This document shows positions 1 to 7,979 of a stretch of 40,954 bases of DNA, piece by piece. The stretch comes from Christensenella sp. UBA5489 (GTDB lineage: Bacteria > Bacillota > Clostridia > Christensenellales > UBA1242): contig DIPL01000007.1 in the NCBI GenBank assembly GCA_002424095.1, forward strand, positions 28,227-69,180. The letters run 5' to 3'. The notes beneath the pieces were generated by a model that searched no databases, had not been told where the DNA came from, and saw only the letters and a list, made by a program, of their open reading frames with translations. Numbering within the stretch: the stretch's first letter is position 1; every line of letters begins with the position of its first letter. The translations under genes were made by a program, and so were the position numbers.

Positions 1-1
1 C

Positions 2-406
2 GAGCAAAAAGAACAAATTGAATTATTCGAGCAGGATTTATTGATTGAAACAAAAAATAAAGAAGGCTTTGTTTCTGAAAGCAGTGGCGGACTAACGGTT
101 GTTTTAGATGCAATAATCACCGAAGATTTATTTGAAAAAGGTGTGATGCGTGAAATTGTTTCGAAAATCCAAAATTTGCGAAAAGATAGCGAATTCGAAG
201 TAACCGACCGCATTATTACAAAAATTTATACCGATGAAAAAACTGCTGAAATTGTAAAAAAATTCAAAGATTTAATTTCTGCGGACACATTAACTGAAAC
301 ATTGATTGTCTCTTTAAAAGAAAATATCAATTCGAACGATGGCTATTTTAAAACAGAATTCGAAGTTAATGGTAAAGAAATAATGGTTTTTGTAAAAACG
401 GTTTAA
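2..406 (+). CDS. ileS: Isoleucyl-tRNA synthetase, C-terminal fragment (5' end outside window)
   Basis: The reading frame is open from base 2 to the TAA at 404-406, so only about 134 C-terminal residues are visible. Residues reading GGLTVVLD, then MREIVSKIQNLRKDSEFEVTD, match the end of the anticodon-binding/C-terminal part of IleRS, where the phrase REI.SKIQ.LRK...EVTDRI is typical. IleRS charges tRNA-Ile with isoleucine in the cytoplasm; the catalytic HIGH and KMSKS parts lie outside the window. A TTG at 41 is an internal codon and not a start, because the frame continues upstream without a stop. A strong hairpin terminator follows 14 bases after the stop. The family call is from recognised sequence; the type cannot be judged from the fragment. 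Confidence 0.88.
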   Translation, partial: EQKEQIELFEQDLLIETKNKEGFVSESSGGLTVVLDAIITEDLFEKGVMREIVSKIQNLRKDSEFEVTDRIITKIYTDEKTAEIVKKFKDLISADTLTETLIVSLKENINSNDGYFKTEFEVNGKEIMVFVKTV

Positions 407-420
407 CAATTATCTTTATA

Positions 421-460
421 AAAAAATGAATGATAGTGCTTTTGCTATCATTCATTTTTT
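421..460. terminator. Bidirectional Rho-independent terminator between ileS and aspS
   Basis: A perfect 16-bp inverted repeat (421-436 with 445-460) encloses an 8-base loop. The stem starts with six A and ends with six T, so it gives a U-tract in both directions. It lies between two convergent genes and can end both transcripts. Confidence 0.92.
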
Positions 461-504
461 ATTTTACTTTTGTGTAATGTTTGTTTTTTATTTGTTTTAT
501 TTTA

Positions 505-1794
505 TTATGGTTTAATTCTGGTTGGACCACGGAAAATAAACATTGACTCTTTAATGCTGGGAATGCCAAGCAAAAGCATTGTCATTCTGTCAAGTCCGAT
601 ACCAAAACCTCCGTGTGCTGGGCAACCGTATTTAAAAAAGTCCAAATAAAAATTAAGTTTTTCCTGAGAATTTCCTCTTTCAAGTGCTTGTTCTAAAAGT
701 TTTTCATAACGATGCTCTCTTATTGCTCCGGTTGTGATTTCCACACCTTTCCAATATAAATCATAGCCCTTTACAATCATTGGGTCTTTTTCGCAATGCA
801 TATGATAAAAGGCACGAATTTCCGCAGGATAGCCTGTTATGAAAAAGAATTCATGACCATTTTTCTTTATTAAATATTCACTAAGTGCTCGTTCACTTTC
901 GGTTGAAAAATCCTCTCCAAATTCTATGTCGAAATCTAAATCTTGCAAAATTTCAATTGCTTCGTTCATTTTAATACGTGGAAATGGAAGTTTAGGAACT
1001 TGTATTTCAACACCAAACAATTTTTTTATTTCTTCACCAAACTTTTCTTTAATTGCTGAGATAGTTTCAAAAATCATTTGTTCTTCAAATTCCATAATTT
1101 CTTCGGTTTCATAAATATTCGCCATTTCAATATCAATTCCCGTAAATTCGGTTGCGTGGCGTGAAGTGAAACTTTTTTCGGCTCTGAAAACTGGACCAAT
1201 TTCAAAAACTTTTTCAAATCCGCTTGAAATTGCCATTTGTTTATAAAACTGTGGTGATTGTGTGAGATATGCTTTTTCGCCGAAATATTCCAAAGTGAAA
1301 AGATCTGAACCTGATTCGCTCGGTTGTGAAATTATTTTCGGCGAATGAATTTCAACAAAGTTATTTTTACAAAAGAAATCACGCATTAATTTAGTGAAAA
1401 ACGTCTGGACTTTCATCATTAAAAAGTTTTTCGGTTGTCTTAAATCAAGCCAACGGAAATCAAGGCGTTGGTCAATGCTGCTGGTTTGGTCAATCGGCAA
1501 AGTTTCCGCTATGCTATCAATTTTTATTTCATCAGGAATAATTTCTTTGCCACCAAGTTTTACCGCTGGATTTTCCACAACCTTTCCTTTAACATTAATA
1601 AAGGAATTTATGGAAAGTTTTTCGGTAATAGGCAATAAATCTTGTTGCGTTTCTTTATCTACAACAATTTGCACAATTCCAGAAAAATCACGCAAAATAA
1701 TAAATTGAATACTTTTTTGGTCCCTTATTTTTTCAATAAAGCCGGCAACTTTAACATTAGTCCCGCTCTTTATTTCACTTATTCTTGTAAACAT
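505..1794 (-). CDS. aspS: Aspartyl-tRNA synthetase, archaeal/AspRS2-type
   Basis: Class II aminoacyl-tRNA synthetase attaching aspartate to tRNA-Asp and possibly tRNA-Asn. At 429 residues it is much shorter than the usual bacterial AspRS (about 590) and lacks the bacterial GAD insertion. It has the N-terminal OB-fold (about 1-100), motif 2 around FEIGPVFRAE, the segment EFTGIDIEMA and motif 3 HGGFGIGLDRMTMLLLG, all in the archaeal/eukaryotic arrangement. The ATG at 1794 has an AGGAG site seven bases upstream, and a TATAAT lies at 1832-1837. Known members of this bacterial AspRS2 group often charge tRNA-Asn too and then need GatCAB; gatCAB is not in the window, so dual specificity is inference. 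No T-box leader is seen. Confidence 0.93.
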   Translation of the reverse strand: MFTRISEIKSGTNVKVAGFIEKIRDQKSIQFIILRDFSGIVQIVVDKETQQDLLPITEKLSINSFINVKGKVVENPAVKLGGKEIIPDEIKIDSIAETLPIDQTSSIDQRLDFRWLDLRQPKNFLMMKVQTFFTKLMRDFFCKNNFVEIHSPKIISQPSESGSDLFTLEYFGEKAYLTQSPQFYKQMAISSGFEKVFEIGPVFRAEKSFTSRHATEFTGIDIEMANIYETEEIMEFEEQMIFETISAIKEKFGEEIKKLFGVEIQVPKLPFPRIKMNEAIEILQDLDFDIEFGEDFSTESERALSEYLIKKNGHEFFFITGYPAEIRAFYHMHCEKDPMIVKGYDLYWKGVEITTGAIREHRYEKLLEQALERGNSQEKLNFYLDFFKYGCPAHGGFGIGLDRMTMLLLGIPSIKESMFIFRGPTRIKP

Positions 1795-1907
1795 ATAAAT
1801 ACTCCTATATTTGATTTATTCTTTTAGTTTTATTATAATTCTATATGTGCCATCTGATTTTCAGAAGCGGACATATTTGTCATTGGATTTAAAATATAGC
1901 AAATTAA

Positions 1908-2636
1908 TTAAAAATTTTCCAAAATTGAATTCATATCCATAATATCGCCCGTGGTTAATACTCCAAGCGGAATTTCATTCATACTTCCACTTTCTGTTAA
2001 AACAATCAGCAAAATTTTTCTATTTTGATAAAAAACATCAAGAGCCTGCTCAATTGTTATATCACGTGGTTTCACTTCGAAAAATTTACCTTTAAAAGAC
2101 TTTATTATATCTTCAATCTTTGTTTGATTTAAAAATTCATTTATATCGACACCTTTTGTTATTTGTTCGCCCAGAACATCCAAAATTTTCTGTCCGTTGG
2201 CAACACCAATTAATCCGTTGTTTTTATAAACTGGCAAATTGCTAAATGAAGTGGTATAAATGAGTTCGATAACTCTTTTCAAAGGCACATCGTATTGCAC
2301 TGTAACGACATCTTTTTTACAAACCTTATCCCAAACCTTTGGCGGTGCACTGATTAAATCGGCAATTTTTTCCATTTCTTCAACAACAGAGTTATGCGGG
2401 TCAGCAATGATAAATTCATCGTTACTTTTATGGATTATGGCGTTTCTCAATCTGCCATAATCAATCAACTTGTCTTCATATTTTCTGACAATGAAATTTA
2501 GAGATACGGCTTTTCGAATCATTTCCGAAAAAGACATGCTACGGCGAAAATCATGTTGAACTCTAAGTTCGTGGTCAATTAAATTATAAGCGTTTATAAA
2601 TCTTGTAGCATTAGATTTTTCTTCATTTGTTGTCAT
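1908..2636 (-). CDS. HEPN-like N-terminal domain fused to a CBS-domain pair
   Basis: The C-terminal half holds two CBS domains (about 104-160 and 180-238; GLIGVANGQKILD and PLGVLTTGDIMD are typical strand/helix signatures). CBS pairs usually bind adenosine nucleotides and regulate an attached domain. The N-terminal ~95 residues are helical and contain RLRNAIIH at 62-69, which fits the R-N-x3-H form of the HEPN motif found in many RNases and nucleotide-binding helical bundles. The ATG has a GGAG site five bases upstream. The CBS call is solid; HEPN rests on one motif and is tentative. No toxin or antitoxin partner gene lies next to it. Confidence 0.75.
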   Translation of the reverse strand: MTTNEEKSNATRFINAYNLIDHELRVQHDFRRSMSFSEMIRKAVSLNFIVRKYEDKLIDYGRLRNAIIHKSNDEFIIADPHNSVVEEMEKIADLISAPPKVWDKVCKKDVVTVQYDVPLKRVIELIYTTSFSNLPVYKNNGLIGVANGQKILDVLGEQITKGVDINEFLNQTKIEDIIKSFKGKFFEVKPRDITIEQALDVFYQNRKILLIVLTESGSMNEIPLGVLTTGDIMDMNSILENF

Positions 2637-2876
2637 TAAAACTCCAATTCGTTTTTTATTTTTTTTAAAACATAAAAACTAAGACAAATATATCATATTA
2701 AGATTTTCATTGCAACTGCTTTTTTATTTTAAGCAAAAACCATATAAAATAATCTTAATTCAAAAGTAAACGATATATTTAAAAACTTACGAAATAAGAA
2801 CGAACTTCAATTTTTTTTGAGTTTGGTTTTCGAATTTGTTTTTTTGTGTTATTATATTTTAAATTTAAAGGAAATT

Positions 2877-3383
2877 ATGAGATTAACAAGAGAATATTTC
2901 AAACAAGATGCTTTGTTTTTGGCCGAAGATTTACTCGGCAAACTTCTATGCAGGAAAATCAATGGAAAAGTTTTAAAATTCAGAATAACGGAAACAGAAT
3001 GTTATTTAGGAAAAGGAGATTCGGCAAGTCACGCAGGCAAAAAAAAGACAGAGAGAAACAAGATTATGTTTAAGCAAGGTGGGTATGCCTATGTTTATTT
3101 ATGTTATGGAATTCATTATATGTTTAATATAGTTTCAGGGCAGAAAAATACTGCACAAGGAGTGTTAGTGCGAGGAGTTGAAAATTTCGATGGACCGGGC
3201 AAACTTACAAAGGCTCTTAAAATTGATAAAAGTTTTAATGGTGCGGATTTAGTCAAGTCAAAAGAAATTTGGCTGGAAAATGACGGCATAAAATTTTCTT
3301 TTAAGCGAGCAAAGAGAGTCGGAATTGAATATGCGAAAAAGGAAGATAGAGAGAAGCTTTGGCGTTTTATTGCTATAAAATAA
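2877..3383 (+). CDS. 3-methyladenine DNA glycosylase (AAG/MPG family)
   Basis: Monofunctional base-excision repair glycosylase that removes alkylated purines. Family signatures are present: ETECYLG with the expected catalytic Glu41 and Tyr43, ASHAG with His52, RNKIMF, YVYLCYG and the C-terminal GPGKLTKAL. At 168 residues it is at the short end for the family (about 185-200) but no conserved block is missing. I chose the ATG at 2877 because it has an AAAGGA site four bases upstream and starts at the conserved LTREYF; a TTG at 2817 would add 20 hydrophobic residues foreign to the family. It stands alone, with a gene-free region downstream. Confidence 0.92.
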   Translation: MRLTREYFKQDALFLAEDLLGKLLCRKINGKVLKFRITETECYLGKGDSASHAGKKKTERNKIMFKQGGYAYVYLCYGIHYMFNIVSGQKNTAQGVLVRGVENFDGPGKLTKALKIDKSFNGADLVKSKEIWLENDGIKFSFKRAKRVGIEYAKKEDREKLWRFIAIK

Positions 3384-3793
3384 ATTCAATATAATTCTAA
3401 ATAATTTTCTCCCTTTTAATTTTAACGTTTTTTTTTGCTTTTTTATTATTTCTATTAATAGAGAGAGTTCATCGACAAATCCAATAATTGTACTTTTCGT
3501 GATAAATGCTCGCTTGAAAAATATTATTTATTTATTATTATTTTTTAATATTTATTTTGGAATTTATAATTATTTTTCTTATATTTTGACATTTAACTAA
3601 TTTAATTTTCCCTTCAATTTGTTCGCATTAATTTTTGCGCTTTTAATTTGAAAATTGTTTGATATTGTATTTTATTTTTATTTAATTAATTTGCTTTTCT
3701 TTTGATTTTGTTTTTTTTATTCTTTACTAGAAAATTTTGAATATAAATAAAAATTTGTTTTGAATTTATTTTTTAATCTTTGCTTTTAAATTA
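3384..3793. other. Gene-free A/T-rich interval between the glycosylase gene and SRP RNA
   Basis: No start codon with a ribosome binding site and no convincing ORF on either strand. The minus strand stays open for about 50 codons near 3384-3535 but has no ATG, GTG or TTG start. No clear terminator hairpin was found for the upstream gene. Confidence 0.5.
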
Positions 3794-3822
3794 TTGATTT
3801 TATTTTTTTTATATGCTATAAT
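3794..3822 (+). promoter_or_regulatory. Promoter of the SRP RNA gene
   Basis: TTGATT at 3794-3799, a 17-base spacer and TATAAT at 3817-3822, with TGC directly before the -10 box (extended -10). The predicted start falls at about 3829, exactly where the SRP RNA 5' strand begins. Confidence 0.88.
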
Positions 3823-3828
3823 CAAAAA

Positions 3829-4104
3829 GTCGTGCAAGGTGGGGAGCTAGCGGTGCCCTGTATCTGCAATCCGCTATAGCAGAACTGATGGTTTGTCTCG
3901 GCAAATTTCAATTTATTTATTTTCTTTAATAATTTAGCGTTGAAGTCAAGGTCTTATGCAATAGAGAATTGTGAATCATGTGAGAGTCGGAAGAAAGCAA
4001 CATTAAGCAATACCCTTTATGTGCCATAAGGAAGCTTTGGCGGAGTTAGATTTTTATTGAGAATGTAGATTGTGTTTGTCAAAACAAATCGCACGGCTTT
4101 TTTT
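3829..4104 (+). ncRNA. ffs: Signal recognition particle RNA, long Gram-positive type with Alu domain
   Basis: The 5' part carries the Alu-domain signature GGTGCCCTGTA and CAATCCGCTATAGCAG found in Bacillus and Clostridium SRP RNAs. The 3' part has the S-domain/helix 8 segment GTCGGAAGAAAGCAAC with a GGAA tetraloop, followed by the return strand. The ends pair: GTCGTGC at 3829-3835 with GCACGGC at 4091-4097, followed by a T-run. The length of about 275 bases matches the scRNA of Bacillus. The RNA assembles with Ffh and directs nascent membrane and secreted proteins to FtsY/SecYEG. It has its own extended -10 promoter. The exact 3' end is uncertain by a few bases. Confidence 0.93.
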
Positions 4105-4252
4105 ATTATCCTAAATTTAAATTTACGGATGGCTTTTAATCTATGTTTAATTTTAATATAAAGACAAAAATTTGAATATGACTTTGGAAAAAATTTTTCA
4201 ACAGAATTGAAGTAGCGGAGATTAGCAAACCTAAATCAAATTGTTTTTTTTA

Positions 4253-4344
4253 TGCCCGTTACTTTTGCATGCTAAGTCACGTTTGAGGAAGTTCTATGAT
4301 AACCTAAGTCTGAAATTCCGTGTTCGACTCACGGCGGGCCACCA
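4253..4344 (+). ncRNA. tRNA-like element with T-arm and CCA end, not a canonical tRNA
   Basis: At 4318-4334 a perfect 5-bp T-stem (CCGTG/CACGG) closes the loop TTCGACT. It is followed by CGGGCC, an A and CCA ending at 4344. GCCCG at 4254-4258 pairs with CGGGC at 4335-4339, then TT precedes a 4-bp D-like stem ACTT/AAGT (4261-4277). What follows does not form a normal anticodon arm: 11 bases separate the D-like arm from the best stem-loop (loop CTATGAT at 4294-4300, with an A-C mismatch). The acceptor is only five pairs with unpaired outer bases. It may be a degenerate tRNA, a tRNA-like regulatory RNA, or a fortuitous match. tmRNA was considered, but no 5' half is present. Confidence 0.35.
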
Positions 4345-4413
4345 GAATTTTAAAAGTTTTTTTAGAAATGTCTTAAAAGTTTTATTTTTTAAGTTTTTGT
4401 TTTTCGCAATAAA

Positions 4414-4442
4414 TTGACAAGTTTACATAAATTAGTTAAAAT
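4414..4442 (+). promoter_or_regulatory. SigA-type promoter ending six bases before the next ATG
   Basis: TTGACA at 4414-4419, 17-base spacer, TAAAAT at 4437-4442. The ATG of the next gene is at 4449, where transcription should begin, and there is no Shine-Dalgarno sequence. This predicts a leaderless mRNA. Confidence 0.78.
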
Positions 4443-4448
4443 AATTAA

Positions 4449-5144
4449 ATGTATAACTTTTTATTTTTTATAATTTTTGTAATAGTTTTATTTGTTATCT
4501 TCATAATTGCTAAGCACCTTTTCGGGACAAGCGCTTTATTTGTATTGGGGATTGGTTGCGTTATAGGTGCAAATCTATATAATGCAAATGATTTTCCAAT
4601 TCAAGTCGGAAATTTGGTGTTCGGCATTGATTCAATTGTCTATACGGTGTTTGTTTTTAGTATTCTTTTGGCATATATTGATTATGGCAATAAATTGATG
4701 AAAGAAGTTCTATATTGTTCGGCTGGTTCAATTTTGCTGACGGCACTTTTGGCGTTGAGCGGAAATTTTTTTCAAGTTGGACTTACTGATTCTGTTCTTT
4801 TGAATTTCTTCTATTACTTTTTCTCATTAATCGGCACGCTTGCAGCAATTTATCTTATGATTTATGTCTATAAAAAATTGGAAAATAAAATAAATATATA
4901 TCTCAATATAGCAATAGCGCTTGTTATTGCAAGCATTATTAATTCGGCCGTTTATTTTGGGTTATCTTTCATTATGGTAGGTGGACTTGGCGGTGCTTTT
5001 CTTCAAACCTTGGTGGGTTCTTATATCGGAAAAACAATAAGCCTTTGCTTTTGTCTTGTGGCATTTTACATATTAAATCTCATTAAACAAAAAAATATAG
5101 TAAAAACAGAAAAAGACAATAATAAGGTTTTAAATAAAGATTAA
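4449..5144 (+). CDS. Multi-pass membrane protein (possibly VUT/YhhQ-like)
   Basis: 231 residues with about six hydrophobic membrane segments (near 2-22, 26-44, 56-77, 86-106, 115-140 and 150-215) and a lysine-rich cytoplasmic tail. The order and spacing of segments, and an FG...LF...G..IGANLY block, recall the VUT/YhhQ queuosine-precursor transporters, but family-defining residues are not clear enough to assign it. The ATG has no Shine-Dalgarno site and sits six bases after a good -10 box, so the mRNA is probably leaderless. It stands alone on the plus strand. Function unknown. Confidence 0.72.
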   Translation: MYNFLFFIIFVIVLFVIFIIAKHLFGTSALFVLGIGCVIGANLYNANDFPIQVGNLVFGIDSIVYTVFVFSILLAYIDYGNKLMKEVLYCSAGSILLTALLALSGNFFQVGLTDSVLLNFFYYFFSLIGTLAAIYLMIYVYKKLENKINIYLNIAIALVIASIINSAVYFGLSFIMVGGLGGAFLQTLVGSYIGKTISLCFCLVAFYILNLIKQKNIVKTEKDNNKVLNKD

Positions 5145-5587
5145 AATATTTTTTGATTAATTTTAAAAATCATAAGTTTATGAACGGTTTAATATCTCAA
5201 ATATTTAATTTGGAATTTTTATATTTTAATGTTTAAATTGCTTGTTTTATTAAAAAAACATAGACCATATAAAAATAAAGTTCGTTATTTTTTTATAACT
5301 TAACGGTTCAAAAAATCAAACATCTTGTTTTTTATTTCTAAAAATTGAGATAAAATTTAAAAAAATGAACTAAAAAGGTATTTTTTTAATGAAAAATCGC
5401 CTTATTTTTAGTTTTATTTGACAAATCCATCTATATCTTATAATATATTTTTAATTTAAATTTTCATTTGAGCCTGAACTTTCAAAAAAATGAATTTAAA
5501 AATGTAAAATCTTTGTCATATAATTTAAAAATTTGATAACAATTCTATAAAAATATAATATACATTAATTTAAAAATGGAGGGATTT
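5145..5587. other. Gene-free interval holding two tandem candidate promoters
   Basis: A/T-rich and without a credible ORF. TTGACA at 5418-5423 is followed by TATAAT at 5439-5444 (15-base spacer) or TAATAT at 5441-5446 (17-base spacer). A second pair, TTGATA 5533-5538 and TATAAT 5554-5559 (15-base spacer), lies just before the next gene. Confidence 0.55.
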
Positions 5588-6454
5588 ATGTTTTTATATG
5601 ATGGCAGTTTTGCTCAGTCTGATGTTGATTTTGTATCTGCACAAATTAAATTTTATCAAGCCTACCGAATATATAGACTTAAATCTATGACAAATGCCGA
5701 AAACGAACAAGCATCATCAAAAAACAATCGAAGCATAATACAAGAGCGTGAAGAGCAGGCATATGCAAATGCTTTACAAAATTTTTTGGACGTTGTAACT
5801 CGTGGAGCAATAAAGGGACAGGTTGAATCTATGGAATTTTATTGCCGATTTTTTCCGCCTGAGCAAACATTTGACAACACAATATTTCAAAATTTCAGAA
5901 TGTTGCAAAATAAAGGAAACAGAAAACCACGTGAAGATATGGCGCTTTATGCTTACTATGCTTGGCACGCATTGAAGGGTGCTGTAAACTTAGATGCAGA
6001 TACGGAATACGAAGAAAATATACAAAATTCAAACGACTATTCAACCGCTCGCCGTTATTATAACGAGTCCATAGAAGGCTTGTTGAGCGTGGCACAGAGA
6101 AATATTCTCGCAAAGGAATATATAATTGAAAAATCTTTACAATGCGGTCCGCTTGCAAGTCGCATTATGTGCGATTTTGAAAATGAACCTATTGTCCAAA
6201 TTGATGCACGTCCAGAAAAATTATATCCGTCTCTAAACAATTTCCGAAACGTAATGACAAAGGCACTGCAATCTCAAACCAACGATGATTTAAGATATAA
6301 AATTCAATGTGCATTAAATTCAAATTTCATTTTATTTTTGCCGCTTGATAATGACGGGCAACGCACATATGAAAGAATCTGTCCAGAAATTTCAAATTTT
6401 CTAAAAGAAATTCAAAGAAAACAAAATACAGTCTCAAAGACAAAAGATATTTAA
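5588..6454 (+). CDS. Hypothetical cytoplasmic protein, alpha-helical
   Basis: 288 residues with no signal peptide and no membrane segment; I do not recognise a family. The sequence is mostly helix-forming, with a Gln/Glu/Asn-rich stretch near 30-65 and repeated aromatic-rich helices (MEFYCRFF, ALYAYYAWHALKG) that would suit a TPR- or Sel1-like helical repeat, although no repeat period is evident. I chose the ATG at 5588 because GGAGG at 5579-5583 lies five bases upstream; the in-frame ATG at 5576 overlaps that site. Two tandem promoter candidates lie upstream. No neighbour suggests a role. Confidence 0.72.
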   Translation: MFLYDGSFAQSDVDFVSAQIKFYQAYRIYRLKSMTNAENEQASSKNNRSIIQEREEQAYANALQNFLDVVTRGAIKGQVESMEFYCRFFPPEQTFDNTIFQNFRMLQNKGNRKPREDMALYAYYAWHALKGAVNLDADTEYEENIQNSNDYSTARRYYNESIEGLLSVAQRNILAKEYIIEKSLQCGPLASRIMCDFENEPIVQIDARPEKLYPSLNNFRNVMTKALQSQTNDDLRYKIQCALNSNFILFLPLDNDGQRTYERICPEISNFLKEIQRKQNTVSKTKDI

Positions 6455-6590
6455 TTTCCTTGATTATTTGTTTTTAATTTTAAAATATAATATCCAAAAA
6501 ATTTACATAAAATGACTAAAATATATAACATAGACTAACTTGTTTTCTTTATTTGATAAGCATGAATTTTTTAATATTATAAAATTGTCC

Positions 6591-6989
6591 TTAATTTTTT
6601 TTTATATCTTTGACTTGCAACCAACCTGTGCCATAAGATTTAGGAGCAATAATAGGCTTTACTTTTTTTAAATTGTCGAACCAAATTAAGGTGCAGTATT
6701 TTTTTTGTTTATAACTTTCCAAATTGTCAAATTTATCCATACAAATCTCTTTGCCATAATTTTTATAAATATTTTCAAATACGTTTTCGTTTAATTGATA
6801 AAATTCAACTCTTTTTACGGTGGCTTTGTATGTAATAGGTTTTGCTGTTTCTTTTATCCAAACAATATCTCCAATTTTAATTTTTTTATAGGGGGCAATT
6901 TTATTTTTACTCCATCTACTTTCAATCGTTTTCTCTCCGCTAAAAAGCAATGTTGAAAATGGGCGTTTAATAATTGCAATATGCTCCAT
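6591..6989 (-). CDS. ASCH/PUA-like domain protein
   Basis: 132 residues forming a single small domain. The start IKRPFSTLLFSGEKTIESRW and the following GDIVWIKE match the first strands of the ASCH fold: the L..SGEKTIE.R element, then a GD.V strand. ASCH domains are PUA-related RNA-binding modules; some cleave RNA or modified nucleosides, but the residues here do not establish an activity. The ATG has AGGAG seven bases upstream; an ATG four bases further upstream is out of frame. It is isolated from its neighbours. Confidence 0.75.
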   Translation of the reverse strand: MEHIAIIKRPFSTLLFSGEKTIESRWSKNKIAPYKKIKIGDIVWIKETAKPITYKATVKRVEFYQLNENVFENIYKNYGKEICMDKFDNLESYKQKKYCTLIWFDNLKKVKPIIAPKSYGTGWLQVKDIKKN

Positions 6990-7167
6990 TCATTTCTCCT
7001 AATTTTCATTTTATCATATTATTTATATATTTAATTAATTTTTAAGCAAAAATTTACGGCAACTTTGTTTTGAATAAATAAAGGACGATTTTTTAAAATA
7101 AATGTGGTTATATTAAAAAAATTCCTAAAATATTAATAATTTTATTATAATTATAGAAAATATATAT

Positions 7168-7773
7168 ATGAAATATTTATTTTCTTATCTTTTAATTTGT
7201 GGACTATTCTTTACGTGGATGTTTGCTGCAATTATTCCTTATCCGATTTTTTCAGATATTGGAACTTTAACCAAAGAACAGCAAGCCTTTCTCAATGATG
7301 TGAATGAAAGTGAAAAAACATTGACTGTTGAAACTCCGCCGCTGTTAAGTGCCGTATCTCTGGACTGGTTTGATACCGTTAACATCATTTTTGAAAAATA
7401 TAAAAACACTAGAATAATTGATGTGGAAACGGGTATACAGTATTTTGTTCAGCGGACAGGCGGATATAATCATGCCGATGTTGAGCCGATTGATATAGAA
7501 AATATGCAAAAATTTAACGACATATATAATAATCAATGGAGTTGGGACAGGCGACCTGTTTGGGTTGAAATTAATAATATGTGGGTGGCGGCGTCAATCA
7601 ATGGAATGCCGCACGGATATTCGCTTATAAGCGGAAATGGACAGAACGGGCACACGTGCATACACTTTTCTCAAAGCAAAACGCACGGCACAAAAAACGT
7701 TGATGCAAGCCATCAAAATGCAGTAAAATATGCATTTAATAATGGACACAAACTCAACGAACTTCAACTTTAA
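7168..7773 (+). CDS. Secreted protein with conserved cell-wall-associated domain
   Basis: 201 residues. An N-terminal hydrophobic segment (about 4-22) is a signal peptide or anchor. The rest resembles a domain I know from Bacillota as the C-terminal part of peptidoglycan-binding and LysM proteins. Its marks are DVETGIQYFVQRTGGYNHADVEP turned into the pattern DV.TG..F.V.RT.G.NHADVEP, then WSWDRR, NGMPHG and GHTCIHFSQSKTHG. The conserved His and Cys cluster suggests a catalytic or metal site, perhaps analogous to an L,D-transpeptidase, but the activity is not known to me. No Shine-Dalgarno site is visible; TATAAT at 7146-7151 would give a leader of about ten bases. It stands alone. Confidence 0.78.
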   Translation: MKYLFSYLLICGLFFTWMFAAIIPYPIFSDIGTLTKEQQAFLNDVNESEKTLTVETPPLLSAVSLDWFDTVNIIFEKYKNTRIIDVETGIQYFVQRTGGYNHADVEPIDIENMQKFNDIYNNQWSWDRRPVWVEINNMWVAASINGMPHGYSLISGNGQNGHTCIHFSQSKTHGTKNVDASHQNAVKYAFNNGHKLNELQL

Positions 7774-7826
7774 TTTAATGATGACATTATAATGTTGTTA
7801 AAAATAGAACAAACATTCAGAAAAAT

Positions 7827-7858
7827 TTAAATAGAAAACAAATTAAATAGAAAACAAA
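7827..7858. repeat. Perfect 16-bp tandem duplication
   Basis: The unit TTAAATAGAAAACAAA occurs twice in direct succession (7827-7842 and 7843-7858), in the gap after the secreted-protein gene. Confidence 0.8.
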
Positions 7859-7932
7859 CATTTCAAGAAATTATTTATTCAATCTTTATTCGGCTGCTTG
7901 TCTTTTATGTTTTTACTAGAATTTTTCAAGCG

Positions 7933-7978
7933 AGAGATTATTTAAAAAGTTGTTCGAGAAATTATTCTTATAATCTCT
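7933..7978. terminator. Long-loop inverted repeat between convergent genes
   Basis: AGAGATTAT at 7933-7941 is complementary to ATAATCTCT at 7970-7978 (9 bp, loop of 28 bases). It is followed by TTTT on the plus strand and sits between two convergent 3' ends. The loop is long for a terminator, so the role is tentative. Confidence 0.35.
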
Positions 7979-7979
7979 T

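Noticed and set aside
2817..2876. Upstream TTG start for the 3-methyladenine glycosylase
   Set aside because: It would add 20 hydrophobic residues not found in the family. The ATG at 2877 has an AAAGGA site at the right distance.
3384..3540. Minus-strand open stretch of about 50 codons (FFKRAFITKSTIIGFVDEL and on)
   Set aside because: It has no start codon or ribosome binding site, and it continues antisense into the glycosylase gene, so it looks like a chance open frame.
4130..4344. tmRNA or RNase P RNA
   Set aside because: The 3' T-arm and CCA recall tmRNA, but no 5' half (GG..TTCGACGG) or tag reading frame is present. GAGGAAGTTC at 4285-4294 only loosely resembles the RNase P GAGGAAAGTCC core, and the rest of that RNA is absent.
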